DNA of 64,000 bases from Spongiihabitans sp963422685 (GCA_963422685.1 OY730442.1:682001-746000); one strand, 5' to 3'; positions 8,654 to 18,280 are shown, counted from the first letter of the stretch. A program made the numbers and translations. The notes: generated from the sequence alone by a model not told the origin.

Positions 8654-8696
8654 AGTATTCTCTCTTTAAAAGTGTCTGTAAGTATCGGTTCACAGG

Positions 8697-10133
8697 TTAC
8701 ACACGCGCCCATCCGAATTTCCACACCCCTTCCCGCACCAAATCGTCCATTACCTCCACAATAGACGCGCGCAATACCGACACCAGCGTATCAATTTGCC
8801 CACGGCTGAGAATCAACGGCGGCGACAGCACGTTGAGATGGGCGATGGGCCGAACCAGAACGCCGCGCTTTTGCGCCGCATCGGCAATCCGGCTGCCTAT
8901 CTGAATTTCTGCGGGGAACAGTTCTTTGGTGGCCTTGTTTGCCACGTTTTCCACGCACATCATGAAATGGCTGCCGCGCACGTCGCCGACTATATCCAGG
9001 TCGCTTAGGGTGGCCAGTTGCTGTTCAAGATACGGGCCGACCGTGCGCACGTGGCCGCATAAATCTTCGCGTTCCATGATTTCGATATTTTTCAGCGCAG
9101 CGGCGCAGCACACCGGATGCCCGGAATAGGTAAACCCGTGGGTCAGCATGGCGCCGTCGGCCTGGGGTACGCTGATCACGTCATAAAACCGGTCGGACAG
9201 AATGGTCACGGACAACGGCGCATAGGCCGAGGACAGGCCCTTGGCGCTGGTGATGATATCGGGGATCATGCCGAATACGTCTTCTGAAGCAAAGAAGTGA
9301 CCCAGACGCCCGAACGCGGTTACCACTTCGTCAGCAATGTACAGGACTTCGTATTTACGGCAAATCCGGTGCATCCTGGCGTGATATCCCGGCGGCGCCA
9401 TGATTACGCCGCCTGCGCCCATTATGGGTTCTGCGATAAACGCGGCCACGTTTTCGGCACCGAGTTCATTTATTTTGCGCTCCAATTCCTGCACCAGTTG
9501 ATCACAAAATTGCGCTAACGACAGGCCCTCCGGGCGGCGGTAGGTATCGGGTGCGGAAATACGGTGAATCAGCCCATCCTCAATAATATCGAAGCCCTGA
9601 TGATCGAAATCAATGCCGGTTAATGACATGGTCAGATAGGTGCTGCCGTGATAACCGTCGTGGCGAGTGATAATTTTTTTCCTGGATTTTTTGCCGAGAC
9701 GATTGAAATAAAAATGAACCATGCGAATCGCCGTGTCATTCGCCATAGACCCGCCAGTGCCGAACTGGATATGGTTAAGTCCGTTCGGTGCCAGGCAGGC
9801 CAGCTTGTGGGACAGCTCTGCCGCCGGAACCGAAGTATGGTGACCAAACGATGAGTAGTACACCATCTTCTCGGCCTGCTCGGCCATGGCCTGGGCGATT
9901 TCCCTGCGGCCGTAGCCGACGTTGACGCACCACAAGCCGCCGATGCCATCGAGATAGGTATTGCCCTGGGCATCGGTAACGCTGGCACCGTCGGCACCCG
10001 TCAAAATTAACGATCCTTTTTCTTTAAAAGTAGAAAAATCGGTCCACGGATGGACATGATGATTTTTATCCTTGTTCCAGATTTCCAGGGCGTCCTGCCG
10101 TTGATTACTGCGCTGTTGATTGATATCGATCAT
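8697..10133 (-). CDS. Class III PLP aminotransferase, polyamine/omega-amino acid:pyruvate type
   Basis: About 478 residues. The fold-type I class III pattern is complete: GIGGLWCVNVGYGR near the N-terminus, the phosphate-binding GTGGSMANDTAIR, the cofactor Asp in LYIADEVVTAFGR, and the PLP lysine in TSAKGLSSAYAPLS. The family includes taurine:pyruvate, beta-alanine:pyruvate and putrescine:pyruvate (SpuC-like) enzymes, which move a terminal amino group to pyruvate. The start at 10133 is set by AGAGG seven bases upstream; the longer frame to 10208 overlaps the preceding gene. It follows the HpaB-type gene by 25 bases. The nearby acetylpolyamine amidohydrolase favours a polyamine substrate, but this is inference. 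Confidence 0.85.
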   Translation of the reverse strand: MIDINQQRSNQRQDALEIWNKDKNHHVHPWTDFSTFKEKGSLILTGADGASVTDAQGNTYLDGIGGLWCVNVGYGRREIAQAMAEQAEKMVYYSSFGHHTSVPAAELSHKLACLAPNGLNHIQFGTGGSMANDTAIRMVHFYFNRLGKKSRKKIITRHDGYHGSTYLTMSLTGIDFDHQGFDIIEDGLIHRISAPDTYRRPEGLSLAQFCDQLVQELERKINELGAENVAAFIAEPIMGAGGVIMAPPGYHARMHRICRKYEVLYIADEVVTAFGRLGHFFASEDVFGMIPDIITSAKGLSSAYAPLSVTILSDRFYDVISVPQADGAMLTHGFTYSGHPVCCAAALKNIEIMEREDLCGHVRTVGPYLEQQLATLSDLDIVGDVRGSHFMMCVENVANKATKELFPAEIQIGSRIADAAQKRGVLVRPIAHLNVLSPPLILSRGQIDTLVSVLRASIVEVMDDLVREGVWKFGWARV

Positions 10134-10158
10134 GGAAAAACCTCTATAAATATTCAGA

Positions 10159-11619
10159 TTATGATTTTGCCGGCCCAGTATAAATATTATCCGAAAGCCC
10201 GGCTGCATGTTTTACAAAGTCCAGTGGCCCGTCCCAGCCAAAGCTGCGATAAACCGCCGCCAGATGCGCAAATGGCGGCGACTGGGCAAACAGATGAAAA
10301 GTCAGACGGTGACCGGCATAACCCGAATTCAACAGGTCCCGGGCAAAGGCCAGTAATTTACGGCGATCATCCGCCATCCAGCGCTGGTTAATGGTGTAAT
10401 ACTTGTTGAGCCATTTGCCGGTTTCTGCTCCCTGGAAGGAATCCACATCCGGCGTAATACAAATTTGCCCGCCGCATAATTCCCGGGCGATGTGCATCAT
10501 TGCCGGCAAATTCGCGACGGCATGCACCCGACCGGTCATCAGCAGGGACTGGTTTGGCATAAGGAAACCGCCCGGACTGGTTTCGCCAGTGGCGATGGCC
10601 GCGGTCAAATGGGCATTGATGCCCTCACGATAGACTGCAAGCTGTGCCAGTTTCTCCTGTACGGCAGGCTGTTTTTCCAACCCGGTCTGTTTCACATTCC
10701 ACAGCGCCGCACCCATCATCATATCCGCATACGTGATCAGGCGCTGCACAAAAGGCAGGGCGGAGTATCGGTGCAGGGTGGTGCGAATGAAGGCCGCGGC
10801 CCGGGTATGCTGGTAGAACAATACATCTTCCCAGGGGATCAATACATCGTCGAGGATGAGGATGGTATCGACTTCATCGAACCTGTTCGACAATGGATAA
10901 TCCTGCTCGGTGCCATCCTGCTGAAAACCGGACCGGCAGATATGCCTGACCCCTTTTGCGTTCATATTGACGATACATCCCAAGGCGTAGTCGGAAATAG
11001 ACGCATCGCCCCAGTTGGCAATAGTCGGCTTCAAAAATGCCTGATTCGAGTACGACGCTGCGGTCTCGTATTTCGCACCGCGGATTATAATGCCCTGGTC
11101 AGTTTCCTTTACCACATGGGTTAGCATATCCGGGTCCTGCTCCTGCGGTCGCAGTGAGCGGTCGCCCTTGGGGTCGGTGTTAGCGGAAACATGAAACGGA
11201 TCGTTTTCTACCGCAAGCCGGATATGCCGGTTAATATTTTCGGCAAACCGCGGATCAATTTCGTTCAGAATGTCCGCGCCATCCGCAAGGGACCACATTT
11301 CCCCCACGGTTTCATCCCCTACCCTGGTCACCACACCGCCGATGTCCTGCATGACGGTATCAACCGCCCGGCGCTTGGCCTGCCAGTGCGCCTGTTCCAG
11401 GGGGATTTGATTGCCGACGGCAAAACGTTCGCCGTCCTGCTCAAAGGTCATGATCTCCCGGGTATCAGGCTGATGCTGCAGGTCGTAGATGCGCGCCCGG
11501 ATATCGATCAATGGTTTGAACTTTAGATTGACCGTGACATCCTCCACCCGCTTGCCATCCATATAAACCTCTCTGCCGTCGCGCAGAGATTCCCGATATT
11601 GTTCGCCAGTTCTAATCAT
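10159..11619 (-). CDS. 4-hydroxyphenylacetate 3-hydroxylase family flavin monooxygenase (HpaB-like)
   Basis: A 486-residue protein opening with the family signature MIRTGEQYRESLRDGREVY and GKRVEDVT. It continues with the acyl-CoA-dehydrogenase-like fold, including the reduced-flavin site (HVVKETDQGIIIRGAKYETAA), LILDDVLIPWEDVLFY, and a late stretch GGQICITPD. HpaB proteins hydroxylate phenols using FADH2 from a separate reductase; relatives also act on pyoverdine chromophores and as 4-hydroxybutyryl-CoA dehydratases. No HpaC reductase is in the window. AGGA lies eight bases before the ATG. It is transcribed with the aminotransferase gene and divergently from the amidohydrolase. Substrate unknown. 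Confidence 0.8.
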   Translation of the reverse strand: MIRTGEQYRESLRDGREVYMDGKRVEDVTVNLKFKPLIDIRARIYDLQHQPDTREIMTFEQDGERFAVGNQIPLEQAHWQAKRRAVDTVMQDIGGVVTRVGDETVGEMWSLADGADILNEIDPRFAENINRHIRLAVENDPFHVSANTDPKGDRSLRPQEQDPDMLTHVVKETDQGIIIRGAKYETAASYSNQAFLKPTIANWGDASISDYALGCIVNMNAKGVRHICRSGFQQDGTEQDYPLSNRFDEVDTILILDDVLIPWEDVLFYQHTRAAAFIRTTLHRYSALPFVQRLITYADMMMGAALWNVKQTGLEKQPAVQEKLAQLAVYREGINAHLTAAIATGETSPGGFLMPNQSLLMTGRVHAVANLPAMMHIARELCGGQICITPDVDSFQGAETGKWLNKYYTINQRWMADDRRKLLAFARDLLNSGYAGHRLTFHLFAQSPPFAHLAAVYRSFGWDGPLDFVKHAAGLSDNIYTGPAKS

Positions 11620-11846
11620 CGCAGCAATCCTGATTGAGTGAGTTCGCCTGATTTTGTTCGATTTGCCGGCTCCGCGTAAATTACTATTTTCAGGAACACT
11701 GGTTGCAAAAAACCGAACCAGAATTCATATTCTTAAAATCCAATTCCACTACGCTGACAAGGGCGTACGCCAGGCCGACAGCCAGGCATTAGAATACGCT
11801 ATTCACAACACCCTAACATTAAAAAAACCAGTGACGAGGTATTGCC

Positions 11847-12875
11847 ATGCTAACCGTATACAGCCCGGATCATATTTTACGTAATGCAAAAACCGAATTA
11901 TACGGCGGTGAGCTGGTCGCACCATTTGAATGCCCGCAAAGGGCGCAATATATACTTGATCATATTAATCAGGCCGGGCTCGGCAAAGTTATTGCCCCGG
12001 AAGATTTCAGTATTGAACCGGTTCACCGGATTCATGACGCCAGGTTTATCGAATTTATGCAAACCGCCTGGGCACAATGGAAAGCCGAAGGATTCAAGGG
12101 CGAAGCCATTCCCACCTGCACCCCAGCGCGCGGCATGCGCCAGCGCCTGCCAAAGCATATCGATGGCAAACTGGGCTATTACGCGATGGCCATGGAAACT
12201 TCAATCAGCGCCGGCACCTGGGCCGCAGCCCGGGCCAGCGTCAATGTAGCGCTCACCGCCCAGGCGCAGCTTAACCGGGGCAAAGATGCTGTTTTTGCCC
12301 TGTGTCGCCCCCCGGGTCATCATGCCGCACGGGATTTATACGGCGGCTACTGTTTTATCAATAATGCCGCGGTGAGTGCCCAGGCGTGTATTGATCAGGG
12401 TGCCGCACGGGTAGCTATACTTGATGTGGATTTTCATCATGGCAACGGCACCCAGTCCATTTTTTACCATCGGGATGATGTCCTGTTCACCTCCATACAC
12501 GGGCACCCTGAAGATGCCTTTCCCCATTTTCTCGGCTATGCAGACGAAACCGGCGGGGAAAATGGGGACGGGTTTAATCATAATTATCCGCTTCGTCCCG
12601 GCACACCCTATGACCTGTGGAGCGAAGCGCTGCGGGATGGCTGCAACCGGATCAGGGCATTCGCCCCGGACGCGCTGGTGGTCTCATTGGGGGTTGATAC
12701 CTTTGAAAGCGATCCGATTTCATTTTTCAAGTTGAAAAGCGATGACTTCAAGCGCTATGGCGCGGTGATTGCTGAATTGAATTTGCCCACGCTGTTTGTC
12801 ATGGAAGGCGGCTATGCCGTGGAGGAAATCGGGATGAATACGGCAAACGTTCTGACCGGGTTCGAGGGCAGATAA
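11847..12875 (+). CDS. Acetylpolyamine amidohydrolase (histone deacetylase family)
   Basis: The 342-residue protein has all arginase-fold deacetylase landmarks: the paired catalytic histidines in CRPPGHHAARDLYGGYCFINN, the zinc ligands in VDFHHGNGTQ, a third Asp ligand in SLGVDTFESDP, and the catalytic-end motif MEGGYAVEEIG. Its opening residues and size fit bacterial acetylpolyamine amidohydrolases, which remove acetyl groups from acetylputrescine or related amines in the cytoplasm. GAGG lies seven bases before the ATG. It faces away from the HpaB/aminotransferase pair, so the three may form a small amine-degradation group, with the aminotransferase taking the freed amine. HDAC-like activity on other acetyl-lysines cannot be excluded. 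Confidence 0.85.
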   Translation: MLTVYSPDHILRNAKTELYGGELVAPFECPQRAQYILDHINQAGLGKVIAPEDFSIEPVHRIHDARFIEFMQTAWAQWKAEGFKGEAIPTCTPARGMRQRLPKHIDGKLGYYAMAMETSISAGTWAAARASVNVALTAQAQLNRGKDAVFALCRPPGHHAARDLYGGYCFINNAAVSAQACIDQGAARVAILDVDFHHGNGTQSIFYHRDDVLFTSIHGHPEDAFPHFLGYADETGGENGDGFNHNYPLRPGTPYDLWSEALRDGCNRIRAFAPDALVVSLGVDTFESDPISFFKLKSDDFKRYGAVIAELNLPTLFVMEGGYAVEEIGMNTANVLTGFEGR

Positions 12876-12880
12876 TAATT

Positions 12881-13626
12881 ATGGCGGCCTGTGACCGTCC
12901 CGGGAGTGTAGACCAGGCCAAGCTGCTCCGAGATCACTTCAGCGCTCACTTCTGCGTTTACGGCGCGGGCGTGGATTTACACGTTCAGGGCAGCCGGCCG
13001 GCCGACAACAAGCGGCGCCAATTTGGCAATATGATTCTCAGTCGATATCTCATTGAATTCAGCCGCCACCATCTGCTGCCCAAGCGCGGCAGCATTGGGC
13101 CATTGAGTATCCAGTGCTCGGCGCTCGAAGCGACCATACGGGTTCACCATCAACTCCTGCGAATTTATTCTGTTCGTCTCATCCACCTTTGCGCCGAAAC
13201 CCGCCTGCCTCAACATGAGATTTGCTGCGCGTTGACGCATCAACCCTGCATCAGGACCATCCCGTAGAAGGCGATATGCGGGGGAAGGAATGGCCGGACT
13301 GCTCGGCAAACTAGCAGGCGGCCACAGATTCTGTGATTTTCGGTGATTTCAATTTTCAACCCGATTCCAGGGCATACAACCTTGTGGTTGACCCGACGAG
13401 CGATTACAGCGGACATATCACCAGCAATTGCGGGTATGTGGATGCCTGGTGTCAATGCGGCCATGATAAATTCCTTGGGGTTGCCTGCGATGTTAATGGC
13501 GTACCCGCCCGGCTGGATTATTGTTTCGTGAGCTGCACACTTCATCATAAAGTGCAAAAATGCACCATAGATACGGCGGCGGTCGGTTCGGATCATTTTT
13601 CCGTATGGCTGGAATTGTCGTTGTAG
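12881..13626 (+). pseudogene. Endonuclease/exonuclease/phosphatase (EEP) family gene, broken
   Basis: Two separated frames match one EEP protein. The first (12881-13267) contains VDQAKLLRDHFSAHFCVYGAGVD, RRQFGNMILSRY and the body LRIYSVRLIHL...ETRLPQ. The second (from about 13333) carries the catalytic block VIFGDFNFQPDS, then DYCFVSCTL and the terminal GSDHFSVW. The usual opening (ATFN and LQEV motifs, about 25-30 residues) is absent, and the frame and some residues are lost near 13250-13330. EEP enzymes are metal-dependent phosphodiesterases or nucleases. Lacking its N-terminal metal ligands, this copy should be inactive. It directly follows the amidohydrolase gene. Confidence 0.7.
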
Positions 13627-13684
13627 CCAAATATTCCGGCAGCCCCGGGGCAGGCCTGAACAGGTCGTGTTTTTTCATTATTTT

Positions 13685-13714
13685 TTGTTGCAACGCAATC
13701 AAACTGGATATAAT
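13685..13714 (+). promoter_or_regulatory. Probable sigma-70 promoter of fadL
   Basis: A perfect -10 box TATAAT at 13709-13714 is preceded after 18 bases by TTGTTG at 13685-13690. It lies about 50 bases upstream of the fadL ATG, leaving a leader that includes the GGGGAT ribosome site. Consensus fit only. Confidence 0.55.
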
Positions 13715-13764
13715 TTCGTCAGGCGCTCCATCACATTCAAACTATCAAACGGGGATTCCGTACA

Positions 13765-15015
13765 ATGAACAAAACCAACCAATGGGTATCAGGACAGCTA
13801 TCTGCGATGGTCGGAGTCATCGCCCTGGCATCCGCTTCGGCCGCTTTCGGGGCAGGCTTTCAAATCAGTGAAACTTCCGTGTCTGGACTCGGCCGCGCCT
13901 TTGCCGGCCTGGGGGTGAGCGGCGACTCGATTTCTGAAATGTTCACCAATCCAGGCAGTCTGGCGCTGCGCGAAGGGACCGAGCTGGAATTCGGTATTCA
14001 TGCCATTGCCACTTCCGCTGATTTTAAAAATAAGGGATCAACACCACCACTCACCGGACCCAACTCCGACGGCGGCGAAAACGCCCTGGTGCCGAACCTG
14101 TATCTGGCCGGCGATATAAACCAGCGGATGCGCTATGGTGTGGGTATCACCGCGCCATTTGGACTGGCTACCGAATACGACTCCAACTGGGTTGGCCGTT
14201 ACGCCGCGATACGTTCGGAATTAAAAACCGTGGATATTAATCCGGCCATTAGTTATCGCCTCGACAACGGCGTCATCCTGGGCGCTGGCGTCAGCATGAT
14301 CAAGGCGGAAGCGGAACTTACCCAGGCATTACAGCCACCCGACGACCCTCGTGTCACGCTCAAGGGCGATGACACCGGCATGGCATGGAACGTGGGCGTC
14401 GTTCGCGAAAACGAAAAAAGCCGAATCGGTCTGGGATACCGCTCCCATGCCAATCTGGAGCTTGAAGGTGATTTTTCCACCGCCCCCAATCTTGGTTTAA
14501 ATGGCCCGGCCAGGGCCAGTATTCAACTGCCCAAAACCGCGTATCTCTCCGGTTCGTGGGAAATGACTCCGAAAATCGACCTGTCAGCCAGTATAAGGTG
14601 GACCGACTGGAGTTCCTTTCAGGAACTTCGCATTATTCGTGCCAATGGCACACCAATCTCTGCCACCACCCATAACTGGAAATCCACTACCACTACCAGC
14701 ATCGGTATTGATTATCGAAAAAGCGAGACAGTTACCTACCGCGGCGGTCTGGCCATTGATGAATCGCCGGTCAGCGATGAATTTCGCACGGCGCGCATTC
14801 CCGATGCGGACCGAATCTGGTTGACTTTTGGCGCGAGTGTGAACGTATCCGAACGAACACGACTGGATATTGGCTATGCCCATATTTTTGCTGACTCCGC
14901 GACTTTGTCGGAAAAAACCCTGGGCGGTGCCGCGACATTGCAAGGAGAATACACCGATGCGGATGCGGATATTCTCAGTGTGGCGGTGGCCTTTAAATGG
15001 GGTGCGAAACAATAA
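13765..15015 (+). CDS. fadL: FadL/OmpP1/TodX outer-membrane hydrophobic-compound channel
   Basis: A 416-residue outer-membrane beta-barrel. A signal peptide (1 to about 30) ends before the diagnostic mature start AGFQISETSVSGLGRAFAG, followed by NPGSLAL, the family N-terminal plug region. Later GITAPFGLATEYDSNWVGRY is the conserved barrel stretch, and the chain ends in an amphipathic strand (VAFKWGAKQ). FadL proteins let long-chain fatty acids or other hydrophobic compounds across the outer membrane by lateral diffusion. It stands alone with its own promoter. An acyl-CoA synthetase at 57 kb could act downstream. The exact substrate is open. Confidence 0.9.
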   Translation: MNKTNQWVSGQLSAMVGVIALASASAAFGAGFQISETSVSGLGRAFAGLGVSGDSISEMFTNPGSLALREGTELEFGIHAIATSADFKNKGSTPPLTGPNSDGGENALVPNLYLAGDINQRMRYGVGITAPFGLATEYDSNWVGRYAAIRSELKTVDINPAISYRLDNGVILGAGVSMIKAEAELTQALQPPDDPRVTLKGDDTGMAWNVGVVRENEKSRIGLGYRSHANLELEGDFSTAPNLGLNGPARASIQLPKTAYLSGSWEMTPKIDLSASIRWTDWSSFQELRIIRANGTPISATTHNWKSTTTTSIGIDYRKSETVTYRGGLAIDESPVSDEFRTARIPDADRIWLTFGASVNVSERTRLDIGYAHIFADSATLSEKTLGGAATLQGEYTDADADILSVAVAFKWGAKQ

Positions 15016-15189
15016 TCAACCCGGCCCCGGAAAACCCGGCGGTGCGGGTCGAATCGCTGATGGGGTGCCGTCAATCTGGCGGGCTGGCCCACCAAAATCC
15101 GGAAATTATTTCTGCAAATGCGCGGCGGGCCGGGGTCCGCGATTTTGAGATAGTTATATTTGCATAGAACCTGACTGACATACGGCGGC

Positions 15190-15266
15190 GGGGCTGTAGC
15201 TCTGTTGGTTAGAGCGCACCCCCGATAAGGGTGAGGTCGGAAGTTCAAATCTTCCCAGCCCCACCA
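15190..15266 (+). tRNA. tRNA-Ile (anticodon GAT)
   Basis: A complete cloverleaf can be drawn. The acceptor stem GGGGCTG pairs with CAGCCCC, the D arm is TAGCTC...GAGC, and the anticodon stem CACCC/GGGTG encloses loop CCGATAA with anticodon GAT. The T arm contains GTTCAAATC, and CCA is encoded. This isoacceptor usually lies in the 16S-23S spacer next to tRNA-Ala. Here it precedes a 16S fragment and stands alone, an unusual order. Confidence 0.95.
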
Positions 15267-15444
15267 GATGTCGCTTGTGCTGTTAATCGGGTTTTCGCTG
15301 GATAAATTTACGCACATTGATTTTTGGAAAACGCCGCAATCAAAATGCAAAACTCAGGCAACCTGTGTGCCCTGTTATCGCTGGGTTACCAACTACATTG
15401 TAATTCCAGGCGGGCGTTAAATGCCAGATGGCGGTGCAAGTAGC

Positions 15445-15638
<194 letters not shown>

Positions 15639-15699
15639 AAACCAAATTAGAGATTCCGTCTCGAAGCGCCCACACAATCTGCCTGGCTTTTAATCAACC

Positions 15700-15727
15700 G
15701 ACGGTGATTTCACCGTCAGTTTTTTTA
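15700..15727 (+). terminator. Rho-independent terminator after the first 16S fragment
   Basis: The hairpin gacggtg / caccgtc with a four-base ATTT loop is followed by a run of T (about seven in a row). It is a textbook intrinsic terminator for plus-strand transcription coming through the tRNA and rRNA fragment. Confidence 0.8.
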
Positions 15728-15769
15728 TTGTGCTTTTTTTGGTTATGGCAACGCCAAATCCACTATAAT

Positions 15770-16036
15770 TCACCACAATCCAATCGTGAGAATTCTGTCA
15801 TAAATACCACCATCGCCGTGCAACACACGCACGATTTGGAAAGTGGCAAAGTCTAACCCTGCACTTCTTTCGGGAAACTCAATGAGTTTCGATCCCCCGG
15901 CCAAGTTCATCAACCTAATTAATGCTTGCTTGATGCCTTGTGACCTCCGTCCATGTACATTCGAGATGTTTCCACCTGACCCACATAATATTGCACCGCC
16001 ACGAATCTCCGCCTGGCGGCCCGGGCAATACCCGGG
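15770..16036 (-). other. Intergenic stretch with possible decayed epimerase end
   Basis: Between the rRNA terminator and the ABC ATPase, about 270 bases hold no intact gene. The minus strand has an open frame reading SQGIKQALIRLMNLAGG and SKLIEFPERSAG, loosely like the C-terminal part of NAD-dependent sugar epimerases, but without a start or the Rossmann motif. I treat it as a possible relic only. Confidence 0.2.
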
Positions 16037-16051
16037 TTGAGGAGCTATGCC

Positions 16052-17125
16052 GTGACGACGCCCCCGGCAGTAATTGAATGCCGCAATCTCTGGAAGATTT
16101 TTGGCAAACAATCCGATTTGGCAAAGCAGGCTATCTTGCAGGAGAACCTCGGCAAGCTGGATGTTCGAGACCGGTTTGATTGCGTGGTTGGAGTGGTGGA
16201 TGCGTCATTCACGGTCAATGAAGGCGAAATATTCTGCATCATGGGCTTGTCCGGATCGGGCAAATCCACGTTGGTGCGCCACATCAACCGGCTGATAGAG
16301 CCGACCTCAGGACAAATTTTTATCGAGGGACAGGATGTCAATGCGTTTAACAAGCGGCAGTTGCGCGAACTCCGGTCGTCCAAGATCGGCATGGTATTCC
16401 AAAACATGGCACTGATGCCGCACCGCACGGTGCTGGACAATGTCGCTTTCGCCCTGGAAGTGCGCGGCATTGGCAGGAGCGAGCGCTACCGGGTTGCCCG
16501 CGAGGCACTTTTGGCGGTGGAACTGGAAGGGTGGGATGAAAGATACCCGGACGAACTTTCGGGCGGCATGCAGCAGCGCGTCGGATTGTCGCGCGCCATC
16601 GTCGCCGACCCGCATATCCTGTTGATGGACGAGCCGTTCTCTGCGCTTGACCCGCTGATTCGGCGGCAGTTGCAGGATCAGTTTGTGGAACTTGCCAGGG
16701 AAATGAAAAAGACCACGCTGTTCATCACCCACGACCTGGATGAAGCCATCCGCATCGGCGACCGCATTGCCATTATGAAAGACGGTGGTCTGGTGCAAAT
16801 CGGTACGCCGGAGGAAATCGTGACCAACCCGGTCGACGAGTATGTCGCCGATTTCGTATCGGGCATATCCAATCTGCATTTGGTCTCGGCAGTACGCGTA
16901 ATGGAAAGCATTGAACGTTATGAAGCCAGTCATGGCAACCTGGATCAAACCCACTGCCTGCGCGCGGCACCACAGGACAATCTGAACCGGCTGACGGAAC
17001 TTTCCATGGAGTCGGATCACGCTATTTTGATTGAGCAAGATGGTAGAGCGGTGGGCGTTGTCTCCAAGCGAGCGCTGTTGCGGGGCATCCAGGGCCACTG
17101 GAATGACGATGGACAATCTGTCTGA
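16052..17125 (+). CDS. Glycine betaine/proline-type ABC transporter ATPase (module 1)
   Basis: A ProV/OpuAA-type ATPase of about 357 residues. Walker A is GLSGSGKST, the Q-loop lies in MVFQNMALMPHRTVLDN, the signature is LSGGMQQRVGLSRAI, Walker B is ILLMDEPFSALDPLIR and the switch is ITHDLDEAI. The extended N-terminus (VIECRNLWKIFG) and a C-terminal CBS-like regulatory part (ILIEQDGRAVGVVSKRALL) mark the quaternary-amine subfamily rather than general ATPases. The start is the GTG at 16052, with GAGGAG eight bases upstream; a TTG at 16037 would lie inside that ribosome site. It is followed by its permease and binding protein. Imports betaines, carnitine, DMSP or similar; substrate not fixed. 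Confidence 0.9.
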   Translation: MTTPPAVIECRNLWKIFGKQSDLAKQAILQENLGKLDVRDRFDCVVGVVDASFTVNEGEIFCIMGLSGSGKSTLVRHINRLIEPTSGQIFIEGQDVNAFNKRQLRELRSSKIGMVFQNMALMPHRTVLDNVAFALEVRGIGRSERYRVAREALLAVELEGWDERYPDELSGGMQQRVGLSRAIVADPHILLMDEPFSALDPLIRRQLQDQFVELAREMKKTTLFITHDLDEAIRIGDRIAIMKDGGLVQIGTPEEIVTNPVDEYVADFVSGISNLHLVSAVRVMESIERYEASHGNLDQTHCLRAAPQDNLNRLTELSMESDHAILIEQDGRAVGVVSKRALLRGIQGHWNDDGQSV

Positions 17126-17152
17126 CGGACGGGTTAAACCGAGTTCGAACCA

Positions 17153-18124
17153 ATGAGCGAATTCTTGAATCCATTCAGTATCGTCGACCTGGGAATAGGC
17201 GACTGGGCGGACGGCGTGAAAAAATGGGCAATCAACAACCGCGAGTCAGTGCAACCGTTGCGGGAGGTTGTCAATGACTTGATTGTCGCCATCGAGTCGG
17301 CGTTGCAGACAACGCCGCAGTTGGTGATGCTGCTGATCCTGACCCTGATCGCCTGGCAAGCCGCCGGACGCCGCGTGGCGTTTATCGTTTTGGTTTGCTT
17401 GGTCGGGCTGGGCTTGCTGGACCCGCGTGCCTGGGGGCTAGCGATGACTACCCTGGCTATCGTCGGTGCTGCGGTGGTGATCTGCATTTTGATTGGTTTG
17501 CCGCTCGGCGTCATCGCTGGCAAGAGCGACAAGTTCTATGCCGTAATTCGCCCCATCCTGGACTTGATGCAGACCATCCCGGCATTCGTGTACTTGGTGC
17601 CGGTGGTCATGCTGATTGGCATCGGCAACGTGTCGGGCGTGATCGTGACGGTGGTGTTCGCCCTGCCACCGTTGATTCGGCTGACTGCACTTGGAATACG
17701 GCAGGTCAACCAGAGCGTGGTGGAAGCCGCCACGGCGTTCGGCGCCAGCCCGGCGCAGACGCTGATCAAAGTGGAGTTGCCCCTGTCTCTACCGTCCATC
17801 ATGGCTGGTGTCAATCAAACCATCATGATGTCGCTTTCCGTGGTGGTCATCGCATCGTTGATTTCGGTCAAGGGGCTTGGCAACGAAGTGCTTCGCGCGA
17901 TGGGGAGGCTGGACGCCGGCAAGGCGATTGTCGGCGGCGTGGGCATTGTCATTCTCGCCGTTGTGCTGGATCGGATTTCCCAGGGATTCGGGCAGTCAGA
18001 CCGGGAACGCGGACACCGGCGCTGGTGGCAGCAAGGTCCGGTGGGATTTATGCTACGATGCGCTCGCAAACTCTTGGCGAAGGTTTCGCTCCCACCGACC
18101 GGCGGGGCGAATCCGAAGCCATGA
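17153..18124 (+). CDS. Glycine betaine/proline-type ABC transporter permease (module 1)
   Basis: A 323-residue ProW/OpuAB-type inner-membrane permease with at least six membrane segments. The binding-protein-dependent transport domain is complete: YAVIRPILDLMQTIPAFVYLVP, PPLIRLTALGIRQVNQSVVEAA, then the EAA loop region FGASPAQTLIKVELPLSLPSI and GVNQTIMMSLSVVVIASL. The N-terminal 60 residues resemble the periplasmic/cytoplasmic tail of ProW. It begins 27 bases after the ATPase. The last ~28 codons (from 18042) fall in the first unit of a 119-base tandem repeat, so the natural C-terminus may have been replaced by the duplication. Confidence 0.9.
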   Translation: MSEFLNPFSIVDLGIGDWADGVKKWAINNRESVQPLREVVNDLIVAIESALQTTPQLVMLLILTLIAWQAAGRRVAFIVLVCLVGLGLLDPRAWGLAMTTLAIVGAAVVICILIGLPLGVIAGKSDKFYAVIRPILDLMQTIPAFVYLVPVVMLIGIGNVSGVIVTVVFALPPLIRLTALGIRQVNQSVVEAATAFGASPAQTLIKVELPLSLPSIMAGVNQTIMMSLSVVVIASLISVKGLGNEVLRAMGRLDAGKAIVGGVGIVILAVVLDRISQGFGQSDRERGHRRWWQQGPVGFMLRCARKLLAKVSLPPTGGANPKP

Positions 18125-18280
18125 AGTCATCGTGAAGCAGTTATTTCATATAGATATATATGGGATTTATGCTAGGATGCGCTTGTAAACTCTTGGCGAA
18201 GGTTTCGCTCCCACCGACTGGCGGGGCGAATCCGAAGTCATGGAGTCATCGTGAAGCAGTCATTTCATATAGACATATAT
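18042..18280 (+). repeat. Two tandem copies of a 119-base unit before the binding-protein gene
   Basis: Unit 1 is 18042-18160 and unit 2 is 18161-18280. They match except for about eight substitutions, nearly all transitions. Each begins tgggatttatgct and contains an imperfect hairpin (tcgctcc with ggggcga around ccaccgactggc) flanked by cgaaggt and aatccgaag, then ends in catttcatatag-type AT-rich sequence. Unit 1 overlaps the permease 3' end; unit 2 lies in the leader of the binding-protein gene. It may be a cis-acting RNA or regulator site. I could not match it to a known riboswitch. Confidence 0.8.

Noticed and set aside
18042..18280. Tandem glycine riboswitch
   Set aside because: Spacing of two units resembles it, but the conserved glycine-aptamer core could not be found.
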